DNA from: CAZZCP01 sp964653235
GTDB lineage: Bacteria; Bdellovibrionota; Bdellovibrionia; Bdellovibrionales; UBA840
Direction of reading: 5' to 3'
NCBI GenBank assembly: GCA_964653235.1
Contig: CAZZCP010000006.1
Location: 1 to 53,239, forward strand
Length of the DNA: 53,239 nucleotides
A program made the position numbers and the translations under genes. Position 1 is the first letter of the stretch. Each line of letters opens with the position of its first letter. This document shows positions 1 to 8,375 of the stretch, in pieces. Under the pieces are notes generated by a model. It worked only from the letters and a program-made list of their open reading frames with translations, made no database searches and was not told the DNA's origin.

Positions 1-1353
1 GATCTCGTTGAAGAAGAACTAAGACAAAGACGTTTGGGTCAGTTGGTTCGCCTTGAGTGCAGTAGAAGATCTGAAAAATCGATGTTAAATCTTTTGCGCA
101 ATGAACTCAATTTAGATACCTCTGATGTCTATGAGGTTAAAACACATTTTCATCACCATATTTTAGATGAAATTGCCAATCTGCCAATACCTAGGCTGCA
201 CTGGAAGAAATGGACTCCAATCACACCTCCTAGACGCATTGAGGATGAAAAAGGAAATCTATTAGATCTCATTCGTGAACAAGACATACTGGTTCACCAC
301 CCCTTTGATAGCTTTACTGGCTCTGTTGAGAGAATGATTCGCGATGCAGTAAAAGACCCAAATGTATTGGCAATAAAGATTACTCTCTACCGTGCAGGTG
401 ATGACTCTCCCTTAATACCTCTTTTGATTCGCGCTGCTGAAGTCGGTAAGCAAGTGGTGGTGGTTTTAGAGCTAAAGGCTCGCTTTGATGAAGAAAGAAA
501 TTTGCATTGGTCAGAGGTTTTAGAAAAAGCGGGAGTTCATGTGGTTTATGGAGTTGTTGGCCTGAAGACACACTCCAAAAGCTTATTGGTGATTCGCCGT
601 GAAGAGAATAAGTATCGTTTTTATGGACATATCGGAACAGGAAACTACCATGCAGGAACTGCCAAACTTTATACAGATGTTGGCTTGTTTACTGCCAATG
701 AGAAAGTGACCTCTGAGATGATTGAAATATTCAATTATCTTACAGGTCTATCTTTAAAGAAAAACTACAATTCTTTTTTAGTATCACCAGTCAATATGCG
801 ATCTACTTTTGAAGCTTTAATCGAAGATGAGATCGAGAATCACAAAGCCGGAAAAGCATCTGGAATCATTGCCAAAATGAATTCTCTTGAAGATCGAAAA
901 ATAATAGATTGTCTGTACCGAGCATCACAACTCGGTGTAACAAGTGATTTGATTGTTCGAGGATTTTGTTGTTTGATTCCGCAAACCAAAGGAATGAGTG
1001 AAAACATTAAAGTAAAATCTGTAATTGGGCGCTTTTTAGAACACTCTCGCATCTATTATTTTAGAGCCGGTACAGAGAATCCCATCGACGGAAAGTTTTA
1101 TATTGGCTCGGCAGATTGGATGAATCGAAACTTGAATCGCCGAGTCGAAACCATTGTCCCCATTCTTGATAAGAAAGTAAAAAAAGATCTCTATTATTTG
1201 TTAGAAAAGTATTTGCAAGATGAGTTTCAAAGTTGGGAGCTTCAAGCAGATGGATCTTACAAAGTTTTGAGAAAAGAAAATCAAGACATCCGTGATGGTG
1301 TACAGCAAATCTTAATGAAAGAAGCTAAAAATCATCTACAAAACAACAAATAA
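1..1353 (+). CDS. ppk: Polyphosphate kinase 1, C-terminal part (5' end outside the window)
   Basis: This is the last 450 codons of PPK1, which makes inorganic polyphosphate reversibly from ATP. The reading frame is open from base 1, so the gene starts upstream; family members are about 690-720 residues, so roughly the N-terminal third is missing. The HHPFDSF motif opens the catalytic PLD-like half. The autophosphorylated histidine lies in LKTHSK (residue 191 of the visible part) and the second conserved histidine in FLEHSRIYYF (residue 348). An exopolyphosphatase follows 82 bp downstream on the same strand, a common synthesis/degradation pairing. A TTG at 34 is in frame but internal to the conserved domain, so it is not the start. 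Confidence 0.95.
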   Translation, partial: DLVEEELRQRRLGQLVRLECSRRSEKSMLNLLRNELNLDTSDVYEVKTHFHHHILDEIANLPIPRLHWKKWTPITPPRRIEDEKGNLLDLIREQDILVHHPFDSFTGSVERMIRDAVKDPNVLAIKITLYRAGDDSPLIPLLIRAAEVGKQVVVVLELKARFDEERNLHWSEVLEKAGVHVVYGVVGLKTHSKSLLVIRREENKYRFYGHIGTGNYHAGTAKLYTDVGLFTANEKVTSEMIEIFNYLTGLSLKKNYNSFLVSPVNMRSTFEALIEDEIENHKAGKASGIIAKMNSLEDRKIIDCLYRASQLGVTSDLIVRGFCCLIPQTKGMSENIKVKSVIGRFLEHSRIYYFRAGTENPIDGKFYIGSADWMNRNLNRRVETIVPILDKKVKKDLYYLLEKYLQDEFQSWELQADGSYKVLRKENQDIRDGVQQILMKEAKNHLQNNK

Positions 1354-1435
1354 AATCTTGACCCCATAGCCTTCAGGTTTTTTGATACTAAGACATTGCG
1401 GGGGAAAATTGTTTCACACAGAAACTCTAGCTCAT

Positions 1436-2368
1436 ATGCAAAAACCTATTTCTAGTTCATACAAATTAGCGACGGTTGATTTGGGTACCAACTCCATTCG
1501 TTTTGATATTTATCTGATTGAAAAAGGACAGCCTCCACGTCGTATTTATAGAAAAAAAGAAATGGTGCGATTGGGTGAAGAAGTCTTTCGAACTGGTTTT
1601 CTGTGTGAAAAGGCAAGCCAAAGAACCTTAGCGCAATTGGAAGAATTTGCCAGTCTTTGCAGGCTACTGGAAGTCAATCAAAGCATTGCTTTTGCTACAT
1701 CTGCATTGAGAACTGCCAAAGATTCGGCAAGATTTGTAGAACAAGCCAAAAAATCGACTGGTTTTGAGATAAAAGTGATCTCAGGCAAAAGAGAAAGTGA
1801 GCTGATTGCCAAAGCAATATTGGCTCGAGACAACATCCCCCATGATTGTGTCTTTATCGACATAGGTGGCGGCTCTACCGAAATGACCCATGTACAAAAT
1901 GGCAAAATCAAAATTCAAGATAGTTTCCCATTGGGTGCTATTCGTTTAGAGCAGATGTTCTTTGAAAACTATGACAACAAAAAAGAACGCATTAATGGCG
2001 TTTTGCAAATGCAAGCCTATGTACGAAAACTGATTCAAGAAGACAAAAACTTTAGTCAACTGCGTGTCCATGTAGCCATCGGCTCTAGTGGAACAATTCG
2101 CTCTTATCGTAAAATAATCAAAAAACAATTCAATGAAGCTCAGCCTTTTCGTAAAAAATCTCTCGATAAAGTTCTAGAGCAGATCATAGCTTTAAATAAA
2201 ACAGAACTTGCACAATATCCTGGGGTCGAGGAGAAGCGAATTGATATTTTATTGAGCGGAGGAATTCTTCTTGCCGAACTCCTTGAATACTTTGACTGTC
2301 GTAAAATATATACCACCAGCAATGGAATGCGAGATGGTATTTTGATCGATGCTCTTGAAAGCTTTTAG
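1436..2368 (+). CDS. ppx: Exopolyphosphatase / Ppx-GppA family phosphatase
   Basis: A 310-residue member of the Ppx/GppA family (sugar kinase/actin-like ATPase fold), which removes terminal phosphate from polyphosphate or pppGpp. The first phosphate-binding motif is VDLGTNSIRF near the N-terminus and the second is FIDIGGGSTEMT around residue 140. A conserved GSSGTIRS segment follows. The frame can be extended to a TTG at 1382, but the ATG at 1436 places the first motif at the usual distance from the N-terminus. The length fits the short, single-module Ppx type rather than the roughly 500-residue enterobacterial enzymes. It lies directly behind ppk and is probably co-transcribed. Whether polyphosphate or pppGpp is the true substrate cannot be read from the sequence. 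Confidence 0.88.
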   Translation: MQKPISSSYKLATVDLGTNSIRFDIYLIEKGQPPRRIYRKKEMVRLGEEVFRTGFLCEKASQRTLAQLEEFASLCRLLEVNQSIAFATSALRTAKDSARFVEQAKKSTGFEIKVISGKRESELIAKAILARDNIPHDCVFIDIGGGSTEMTHVQNGKIKIQDSFPLGAIRLEQMFFENYDNKKERINGVLQMQAYVRKLIQEDKNFSQLRVHVAIGSSGTIRSYRKIIKKQFNEAQPFRKKSLDKVLEQIIALNKTELAQYPGVEEKRIDILLSGGILLAELLEYFDCRKIYTTSNGMRDGILIDALESF

Positions 2369-2464
2369 CTGCCTAGCCCTTTTTGTCACCTGTCTTAAAG
2401 CTATTCAGTCAATTTCAGTCTGTTTGATCTGAAAAGGCAGCCTTTTTGAATGTGTTGATTAGGT

Positions 2465-3127
2465 ATGAAAGTATTATGGATTCACCTATTCGCATTAGGC
2501 TTTATTGCATGTAGCCCTACAGTCAGCCAAGAGGCCTATGACAAACAAACCGATGAACTCATACGAGCTCGAAATGAGCTCAATTCTCAAGCCAAGCGAC
2601 TAGAGAAGATGCAAAGCGCAGACATATATGATGAAGAGCTTGCCTCACAGACACTCAATCTAACTGCAAATATTGATATATTTTTTGAGAACCATCGCTC
2701 GCTCAAAGGACATCTTAAATATTGCCTTGGTCTTATGAAAGATAGAGAAAGAGATGAAGCACTTGAGCTTCTCAAGCAAGACAGCGCTGCAAAGATGATT
2801 TGCGACTTAAATAAAGCCTATAAAGATAGCCTTGATTACTTAGCAGCCTTTCACCATTTAAGTTTACAAATGCAAAAAGAACTCTCTGTAAGAGAGCCTG
2901 AAGATGCATCGAGAAAAGAGCTTTACGACAGAGTCCGCAGACAAATTTTAAGAATTGAAAGAACCCGAAGTTCAAGAATCCATCATCTTGAAAATGAAAT
3001 CGAAGAAGGTATTGCTGAATGCAACTCCATCTTAGCTGAAATACAAAAAGAAGAAAAACTGGCAGTTGAAAACTGCGAAGCTTTAAATCGTTTTCATATT
3101 CCACTTGTCACCGAACCTATTGAGTGA
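2465..3127 (+). CDS. Coiled-coil lipoprotein, unknown function
   Basis: A 220-residue protein with a short lipoprotein signal ending in the lipobox GFIAC, so the mature protein should start at Cys16 and be membrane-anchored. The rest is highly charged and helical, with Glu/Lys/Arg-rich heptad-like stretches (about residues 25-65 and 155-200) and no recognisable domain. The ATG follows TTAGGT, a modest ribosome-binding match. It lies 96 bp after ppx on the same strand. The family is not recognised. Confidence 0.75.
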   Translation: MKVLWIHLFALGFIACSPTVSQEAYDKQTDELIRARNELNSQAKRLEKMQSADIYDEELASQTLNLTANIDIFFENHRSLKGHLKYCLGLMKDRERDEALELLKQDSAAKMICDLNKAYKDSLDYLAAFHHLSLQMQKELSVREPEDASRKELYDRVRRQILRIERTRSSRIHHLENEIEEGIAECNSILAEIQKEEKLAVENCEALNRFHIPLVTEPIE

Positions 3128-3157
3128 CAATCTAATTGGATTCTCTTAGCCTTCTGA

Positions 3158-3640
3158 ATGATGGAAGAGAACCCTGTTTTAAAAGATGTCGAGCTCATTT
3201 TTTTCTCACGAAAAACAACTAGTCCTGAGACTCAATATTGTCTTATGGGTAGCTCACATGCTTTTTTTCAACTTCAACAAATGCTCGAAAAGCAAAAGAA
3301 AAAGGCAGAAGCCTTTTGGACTTCTAGCTACCAAATTTTTCCTCTTGCTATAGATCAAGTGAAAAATATTAGCTTGCCTCCTAAAAGCCAAGAAATTCAC
3401 TTTCGTTTTTTTGAGTCTATCCACTTCAAATTTCAGTACAATGAAAGTCAATTTTTGCTACAAGAAGATCAAAACGAGCTGCAAGTTATATTTGGTTCAG
3501 AACAATTTGAAACGGCAATAGAGTGCTGTAAAGATCGTGCAATGGATCAAGAGCGAGGGCAAATTTTTATGGGTCTTGGAGAATATGGGGAGCCAGAAAT
3601 TTGGTCTCCCCCATGGAAGGATTGGAATTTGCTGCTTTAA
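3158..3640 (+). CDS. Hypothetical protein, 160 residues
   Basis: An open frame starting with a double ATG (3158/3161) and ending flush against the convergent DUF547 gene. There is no signal peptide, membrane segment or recognised motif. The protein is rich in Phe, Gln and Glu and its composition looks like a normal soluble protein. The ribosome-binding site is weak. It follows the coiled-coil lipoprotein by 30 bp, so it may be the last gene of the ppk-ppx transcript. The coding call rests on length, frame integrity and position only. Confidence 0.55.
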   Translation: MMEENPVLKDVELIFFSRKTTSPETQYCLMGSSHAFFQLQQMLEKQKKKAEAFWTSSYQIFPLAIDQVKNISLPPKSQEIHFRFFESIHFKFQYNESQFLLQEDQNELQVIFGSEQFETAIECCKDRAMDQERGQIFMGLGEYGEPEIWSPPWKDWNLLL

Positions 3641-4423
3641 TCACCTAGCTGTTTGCAAATTGGCTTTTAGCTTATTGGAGTTATTGATTGTCCAATCATA
3701 GTCAATAAATTCAACTTCGTAGTCTTCAGGAATCTTGTTTTCGCGGTAACGATTGATATAAGCAATTAAGCTCTGTGCCTTTTTGGGCACAAAATCATCA
3801 GTGAAAAAGTCCAAGATTTCAGATAGGTAGATTTTTTTCTCTGCATCAACAACACGTAGGTTACGCTCTTCACTAAAGAAAAACTTCGTCTCTTTTTCAA
3901 GCTCATCTCTAATTTTTTCTGGAGTAAAGGGCTTTTTGGGCAATTGCGGGCAAGAAACCGCCATGCAGTTGAGAGCAAAATGAATTCTCTCTTCTCCCAT
4001 TTTACGGATGATATCATTTTCAAAAGTGTAAAGCGACATCATCTCACCAGCTATGTTCATATCAGTCCAATAGAAAAAGTAGACTTTATTTAAGCCCGAA
4101 TTGGTTTCAGGGATTCCTCTTTCAATCACAGTAAACATCGAAAGTGCATTGTAGGCATTGATCACATGAGCCAGCTTTTCATCTTCACTTTGAAAAGAAC
4201 TTAAGGGAGTGTCATTGACGTAACGAACATAATAATGAAGGTCAGTAGGATTGTCTCTAAGACCTTCAAAATCAACCTGACCTTTATCATTCACATGCTT
4301 CTCTAAAACACTAGCATAGGCTTGAATGGGCAAACCAGAGGGTTTTCCTGTTACAACAGGGTTTTTTAAAGTCGTACCGCAAGCGGCAAGAGTGAAACAA
4401 AAAGATAATAGTAAGAATCTCAT
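3641..4423 (-). CDS. DUF547-domain lipoprotein
   Basis: A 260-residue exported protein with a lipoprotein signal ending LAAC (mature Cys at about residue 15). The body matches the DUF547 family as I recognise it: a motif around AHVINAYNALSMFTV near residue 85 and a Cys/His-containing segment HFALNCMAVSCPQLP near residue 150. DUF547 proteins are envelope proteins without a settled biochemical function. The start codon overlaps the stop of the upstream radical SAM gene by 4 bp (ATGA), so translation is probably coupled and the two products may act together. Confidence 0.82.
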   Translation of the reverse strand: MRFLLLSFCFTLAACGTTLKNPVVTGKPSGLPIQAYASVLEKHVNDKGQVDFEGLRDNPTDLHYYVRYVNDTPLSSFQSEDEKLAHVINAYNALSMFTVIERGIPETNSGLNKVYFFYWTDMNIAGEMMSLYTFENDIIRKMGEERIHFALNCMAVSCPQLPKKPFTPEKIRDELEKETKFFFSEERNLRVVDAEKKIYLSEILDFFTDDFVPKKAQSLIAYINRYRENKIPEDYEVEFIDYDWTINNSNKLKANLQTAR

Positions 4424-5829
4424 AATTGGGCTTCCTTGTCTTTTAGAGCTTCTTTCTTTTTTCTTCCTTTCAATTTTTTCAATGGGACGCTATCCAGCTG
4501 CATCTCTATATTCTTCTTAGGATCTTCCATTGGCTTCTCTTCAAGATCTCCTGTCAATGGATTCCAATCTTTTTGCCGACCATCTTGATCTGTCACTTTG
4601 ATTTTCTTTAAAATATAGTCATCCCGTTTCGCATTGTGCACACACATCGACATTGGACCATCAGGAGTCGCTACCATAAAAACACAAGACTCACAGCGCT
4701 CACGATCGAGCTCTTGCGCATCCATAAAATTATGAATAAAAAAGGTAATCTTATTGACTTTTCCTCTTGAAAGCAGAATTTCTTTTTTCATCTGCCAAAG
4801 TTTGCGAAGACCAAAACGGGTTCCGCTAAGCCATAGCTTAGGGTCGGTGTATGTAGTTTTAACCATATGCAAAACCGTCTTCCACTTGTTCTCTCGATCT
4901 AAATTAAAGTCGGCCGTTTTATTAATAATATCGATTAAAAAGGGATCTTCATCTAAAAAGTTAAAAACTTTGCCGTTGCTTTCAAAAACAATACCATACT
5001 TGTTGCACTTGGGGTGACCAATCCAAGGAACTCCAAAAACGACCTCGGTACCAGCTCCTTTTGAGATTTGCTCGGCAAGGGTTTCTTGACTGATGATAAA
5101 ATCTCTTTTGCGCAGAACTCCCCTACCGGTATCGGCTTGCAACTGAAAGGAGGCAAGTTGAATATCTTCTGCATGCTGGCAGAAAAATTCGACCAATTGA
5201 GGAATCTCTTTAAAGTTATCCGCAAAGACTGTGGTGTTGAAAAATACATTCACACCTGTGCCCTTGGCTCGTTCAATGTATTTTTTGCGAATTTCATTGA
5301 GCTCCATTTCAGAATTGTAACCCTTTCGCTCTTGGGTCATATCAACGTGAAATGCAATATCGACCAATCCCACTTCTGCTAGATCTTCAATCAGATCTCT
5401 TCGAGCTAAAATCCCATTGGTAAAAAGGGAAGCTTTCATCCCATGATCACTAATGCGTTTAACGATTTGAATCAGTTCTTTGCGATTGCGAAGAGTAGGA
5501 TCACCTCCAGAAACCTGAACATCGGTGCCAGGGCCATAATGGCGATAGATCATGTCAATTCGTCGAAAAACCTCTTGCAGTGGAATATCTTTGACCGCCT
5601 CTGAATTGTCAGAAAGATAACATAGCGTGCAATCTAAATTGCACCTTTGGGTAATCTCTAAAGACACGCAACCAATTGGCCAACGTTTGCCGGCCATTTG
5701 CTGATCTGTCCAAACATCTGCATTTTTCATTCTCTCTTTGGCCAAACTTTTAAAATCGCCCCACTTGGGATAATTCTTATAGGCTTCCCAATCTTGAATC
5801 TCTTCTGGAGATAAATAATTCGAATCCAT
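4420..5829 (-). CDS. Radical SAM enzyme
   Basis: A 469-residue radical SAM protein. The CxxxCxxC cluster motif is CNLDCTLC at about residue 63, followed by a GGDPTL motif (SAM-binding 'GGE' type) around residue 110. A Cys-rich segment near residue 400 (CESCVF, then SMCVHN) suggests an auxiliary Fe-S or SPASM-like cluster. A GTG at 5835 is in frame, but the ATG at 5829 has an AGAGG five bases upstream and is preferred. It forms a two-gene operon with the DUF547 lipoprotein (4-bp overlap). The substrate is unknown; peptide or cofactor modification is typical for radical SAM proteins of this layout. Confidence 0.85.
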   Translation of the reverse strand: MDSNYLSPEEIQDWEAYKNYPKWGDFKSLAKERMKNADVWTDQQMAGKRWPIGCVSLEITQRCNLDCTLCYLSDNSEAVKDIPLQEVFRRIDMIYRHYGPGTDVQVSGGDPTLRNRKELIQIVKRISDHGMKASLFTNGILARRDLIEDLAEVGLVDIAFHVDMTQERKGYNSEMELNEIRKKYIERAKGTGVNVFFNTTVFADNFKEIPQLVEFFCQHAEDIQLASFQLQADTGRGVLRKRDFIISQETLAEQISKGAGTEVVFGVPWIGHPKCNKYGIVFESNGKVFNFLDEDPFLIDIINKTADFNLDRENKWKTVLHMVKTTYTDPKLWLSGTRFGLRKLWQMKKEILLSRGKVNKITFFIHNFMDAQELDRERCESCVFMVATPDGPMSMCVHNAKRDDYILKKIKVTDQDGRQKDWNPLTGDLEEKPMEDPKKNIEMQLDSVPLKKLKGRKKKEALKDKEAQL

Positions 5830-5930
5830 TCCCACCTCTTTCGTTTTATTTTCAATTAGGCTCTAATTTTTAACTTCGATCAAGCCTTTCGGCCAAATCA
5901 CTGAATTTTAATTCTTATGATTCATTAAAG

Positions 5931-6101
5931 CTGCTCCCTTTTATTTCACTTCGGACGTCCGTCCGAGAGCAGTTAAATATCTATAATGTTAAGACTATCT
6001 AGTCCGCGATTGTTGAAGTTTTGAGGCATTTTCGGACAAGCCCCCTAGATCATCGAAACTACGATACTACTTGGCAAAAAAAGTGAAACAAAAGGGAGCA
6101 G
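5931..6101 (+). repeat. Inverted-repeat element, copy 1 (171 bp)
   Basis: The left end (5931-5951, CTGCTCCCTTTTATTTCACT plus T) is the reverse complement of the right end (6081-6101) with one mismatch in 21. Just inside the left end is a perfect 7-bp palindrome, TCGGACG-TC-CGTCCGA (5951-5966). Further in, GTCCG (6002-6006) and CGGAC (6033-6037) are 26 bp apart. A second copy with the same ends and layout lies at 37682-37851 in reverse orientation. The element fills most of the 314-bp gap between the radical SAM gene (-) and a small lipoprotein gene (+). It has no coding capacity, so it is either a non-autonomous mobile element (MITE-like) or a conserved structured RNA/DNA element. No clean target-site duplication is visible. 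Confidence 0.8.
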
Positions 6102-6143
6102 TTTGTACTTTTCATCATTTCTACATTGTGCAAAACTCATGAC

Positions 6144-6368
6144 ATGTTACGTCTACTATTCTGCTGCTTTCTTTTGCTTTCATGCACGGAGAAAAAGAAA
6201 GAAAAAAAAGAACTTCCAAGACTCTACTCGACGGACTGTGAAAAACTAAAAGGCAGGGTGATCAATTCACTCAGTAATGAAAAATGCACTAAAGAAGAAG
6301 AATTAGTAGGAAAAATCGTCAATTTGCGTTGCCCTTGCTATTGCTGCAAGCCCAAAAACAATCATTAA
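6144..6368 (+). CDS. Small Cys-rich lipoprotein
   Basis: A 74-residue protein with a signal peptide of about 13 residues ending LLLSC (lipobox), then a Lys/Glu linker (KKKEKKE) and a short domain with additional cysteines ending CPCYCC. The frame opens at a TTG (6126), but the ATG at 6144 gives a proper lipoprotein signal. The C-terminal cysteines could bind metal or form disulphides. It is 42 bp downstream of the inverted-repeat element, so its promoter probably overlaps or lies inside that element. No family is recognised. Confidence 0.65.
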   Translation: MLRLLFCCFLLLSCTEKKKEKKELPRLYSTDCEKLKGRVINSLSNEKCTKEEELVGKIVNLRCPCYCCKPKNNH

Positions 6369-6468
6369 AATACAAAAAAGCTACTGCAATGGGCGAAGCA
6401 GAGAAAAGCATTGCCATGGCCAAGGAAAAAATCAGAAAATACATTGCATAAAAAATGAGGAGGTAATC

Positions 6469-7017
6469 ATGAAAGCAATTCTATTTTTAAGTAGTCTTTT
6501 GATCGCATTCAGCGCACAGGCAAAGATCGATACCACAAAAAGCAAGTTTCAGTGGACTGCCGGAAAAGTGACTGGTGATAAGCATACAGGTATTATTCCG
6601 GTTAAGTCAGGTGATTTAAAAATGAAAGATGGAAAAATCATTGGCGGTGAAGTTGTAATGGATATGAAAGCCTTTACCGTTACCGATATTGAGTCAGAGA
6701 AATACAACAAAAAATTTATCACCCATGTAAGTGGCCCTGACTTTTTTCAGGTCGAAAAATATCCCACAGCCACTTTGAAAATCAAAGAGCAGGTTGGTAA
6801 TAATAAAATCAAAGGTGATTTAACCATCAAAGACAAAACTCAGCCCGTTGAAGTGACTTTTACAAAAAAAGGAGAGACTTTTTCTGGTAAGTTCAGCTTT
6901 GATCGTACCAAGTTTGGTGTCATTTACGGCTCTGGAAATTTCTTTAAAGAGCTCACCGCTGACAAAGTAATCAAAGACAAAGTCGATCTCGACTTTCAAT
7001 TGGTGGAATCTAAATAG
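6469..7017 (+). CDS. YceI-family periplasmic lipid-binding-like protein
   Basis: A 182-residue exported protein with a signal peptide of about 18 residues (cleavage after FSAQA) and a YceI beta-barrel domain over the whole mature part. The family pattern is visible: KFQWTAGKVTG near the start, DLTIKDKTQPVEV in the middle, and a FDRTKFGVIYGSG end motif. YceI proteins bind isoprenoid or other amphiphiles in a lipocalin-like barrel in the periplasm. A strong ribosome-binding site (AGGAGG, six bases before ATG) marks the start. It ends 12 bp before a convergent gene. Confidence 0.92.
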   Translation: MKAILFLSSLLIAFSAQAKIDTTKSKFQWTAGKVTGDKHTGIIPVKSGDLKMKDGKIIGGEVVMDMKAFTVTDIESEKYNKKFITHVSGPDFFQVEKYPTATLKIKEQVGNNKIKGDLTIKDKTQPVEVTFTKKGETFSGKFSFDRTKFGVIYGSGNFFKELTADKVIKDKVDLDFQLVESK

Positions 7018-7029
7018 CATTCTATGCCC

Positions 7030-8089
7030 CTAGGAAGCTGGGGGCAGTTCTACCTGCCATTCGCGAAGACCATTCAAGCCATCTAAGAGCTGTCTTTCTG
7101 CTGGACTTAAATCATCTCGTGAAACCGACTTTAAATCTGCCTCAATCTGTCGAATTGAAGTCTCATCTGGAGATATGCGCATCAAATCTTCAAAGGCCCG
7201 AATTGGAGTTTCTGAGTCTCCATATTTCTGATGATGTTCGATACGTTCTTTTCCCTCTGCATACGCCTCGACAAGCATCATTAAAGAAATCAGCCGTTGC
7301 AGTTTCAATGTCAAAAGTCTTTTCTTGCGAAAATGCGTATTTCTTTTGACCGATCAAATAAGAGTAGTAGCGATGCAAAACATACATCTGCTTCATATTG
7401 GCATTTACAAAAGCAGAGGTTAAAACCAGCTCAACATAAGCCACCAAATTAAAGAGTCCAAAGGCTCGACTCTCTTGTACAACACTGGCCAAGGCAGCAT
7501 GCAAAAAGGTGGCAAGAGGCGCGCTCCAGTAACCAGCACGAATTGCATTTTTTCGATTTACATAATCAACCACAATTTCGTAGGGAATATTGGTGATATC
7601 CATATTTTGACGAATTTGTGCTGGATCATAGTCTTCTCCAAAGTACTTCTGCGGATCTCTTTTTACTTGATGAATCAGCTCTTGAAAATAACGGTTTAAA
7701 GTAAGTACATGATCTTGAGGATCTTGCTGCATACCCGGAATTTGAGAAAGCAAATTGGTCAAAAACTCGATTAACTCCAATGGACTTTCAGCTGCAGTAT
7801 CTCCAAGTAGAGGTGAGTTTCGCCTTTCTTCATAGCCATCTAAATCTGTAAAATAGGGAGTGGAATTTTTTAAGATAAAATCATTGTAATTGGGGTCTTC
7901 AAATTGACTCCCCGGTAAAGGCTTTAAAGAAAAGAGCGAAAACTGATAAATACTTTGAGCGGCCTCATCAAAACCAGGGACATGCGCATGAAACAAAGGC
8001 AGTGCCTTTGAAGTGGGCTGAGCATAGACTGGCGTTACGAACAACAATGCCATTGCCACGAGCAGAGCATCTCGAAAAAAAATTCTCAT
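7030..8089 (-). pseudogene. Exported protein with a frameshift (true pseudogene or assembly error)
   Basis: The upstream frame (8089 down to about 7280) encodes an exported protein: signal peptide ending PVYAQ, then about 250 residues with no recognised domain. Around 7271-7290 this frame turns into an unlikely Arg/Cys-rich tail (DACRGVCRGKR). The next frame continues as natural-looking sequence (LVEAYAEGKERIEHHQ) to a stop at 7030. A single-base indel near DFFND would join them into one protein of about 350 residues. The start ATG has a GGAGG eight bases upstream. Because the window is a draft with N gaps, a sequencing error is as likely as genuine inactivation. Function unknown. Confidence 0.7.
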
Positions 8090-8337
8090 CTTTTCCTCCG
8101 GGGATATTTTTTACAAAGCTCGTACCATAAATTGTCGCCAGAATTAGCTATATTTTACTTTTGAGTTTTTTTTATAAGACTGGAGTGACAAAAAAAGACA
8201 TTTCAGCCCAAAAATGTCGAATTTTGTTTTTCTATTTTTGCCGAACTTCTTTTCAGGTTTGAAATCTATTAGTTTTATTAGATACATAATGCGCAGCGTT
8301 TAAAGTCTTGGAATCACTCCCATTTTTGCTGTGTTTT

Positions 8338-8365
8338 TAAACTTCTGTCGAGTTTTAGCCGTTAA
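8338..8365 (+). promoter_or_regulatory. Candidate sigma28 (FliA-type) promoter for motAB
   Basis: TAAACTTC, 12 bp, then GCCGTTAA resembles the sigma28 consensus TAAAGTTT-N11-GCCGATAA; the -10 differs at one position. It lies 10 bp before the motA ATG, so the transcript would start almost at the start codon. No good ribosome-binding site is visible, which would suit a near-leaderless mRNA. The 286-bp gap 8090-8375 shows nothing else I can name apart from AT-rich runs. Confidence 0.4.
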
Positions 8366-8375
8366 GTAAGATGTT

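Noticed and set aside
7025..7046. TGCCCC/GGGGCA hairpin between yceI and the frameshifted gene
   Set aside because: A possible stem, but no T-run on either strand and it overlaps the end of the minus-strand gene.
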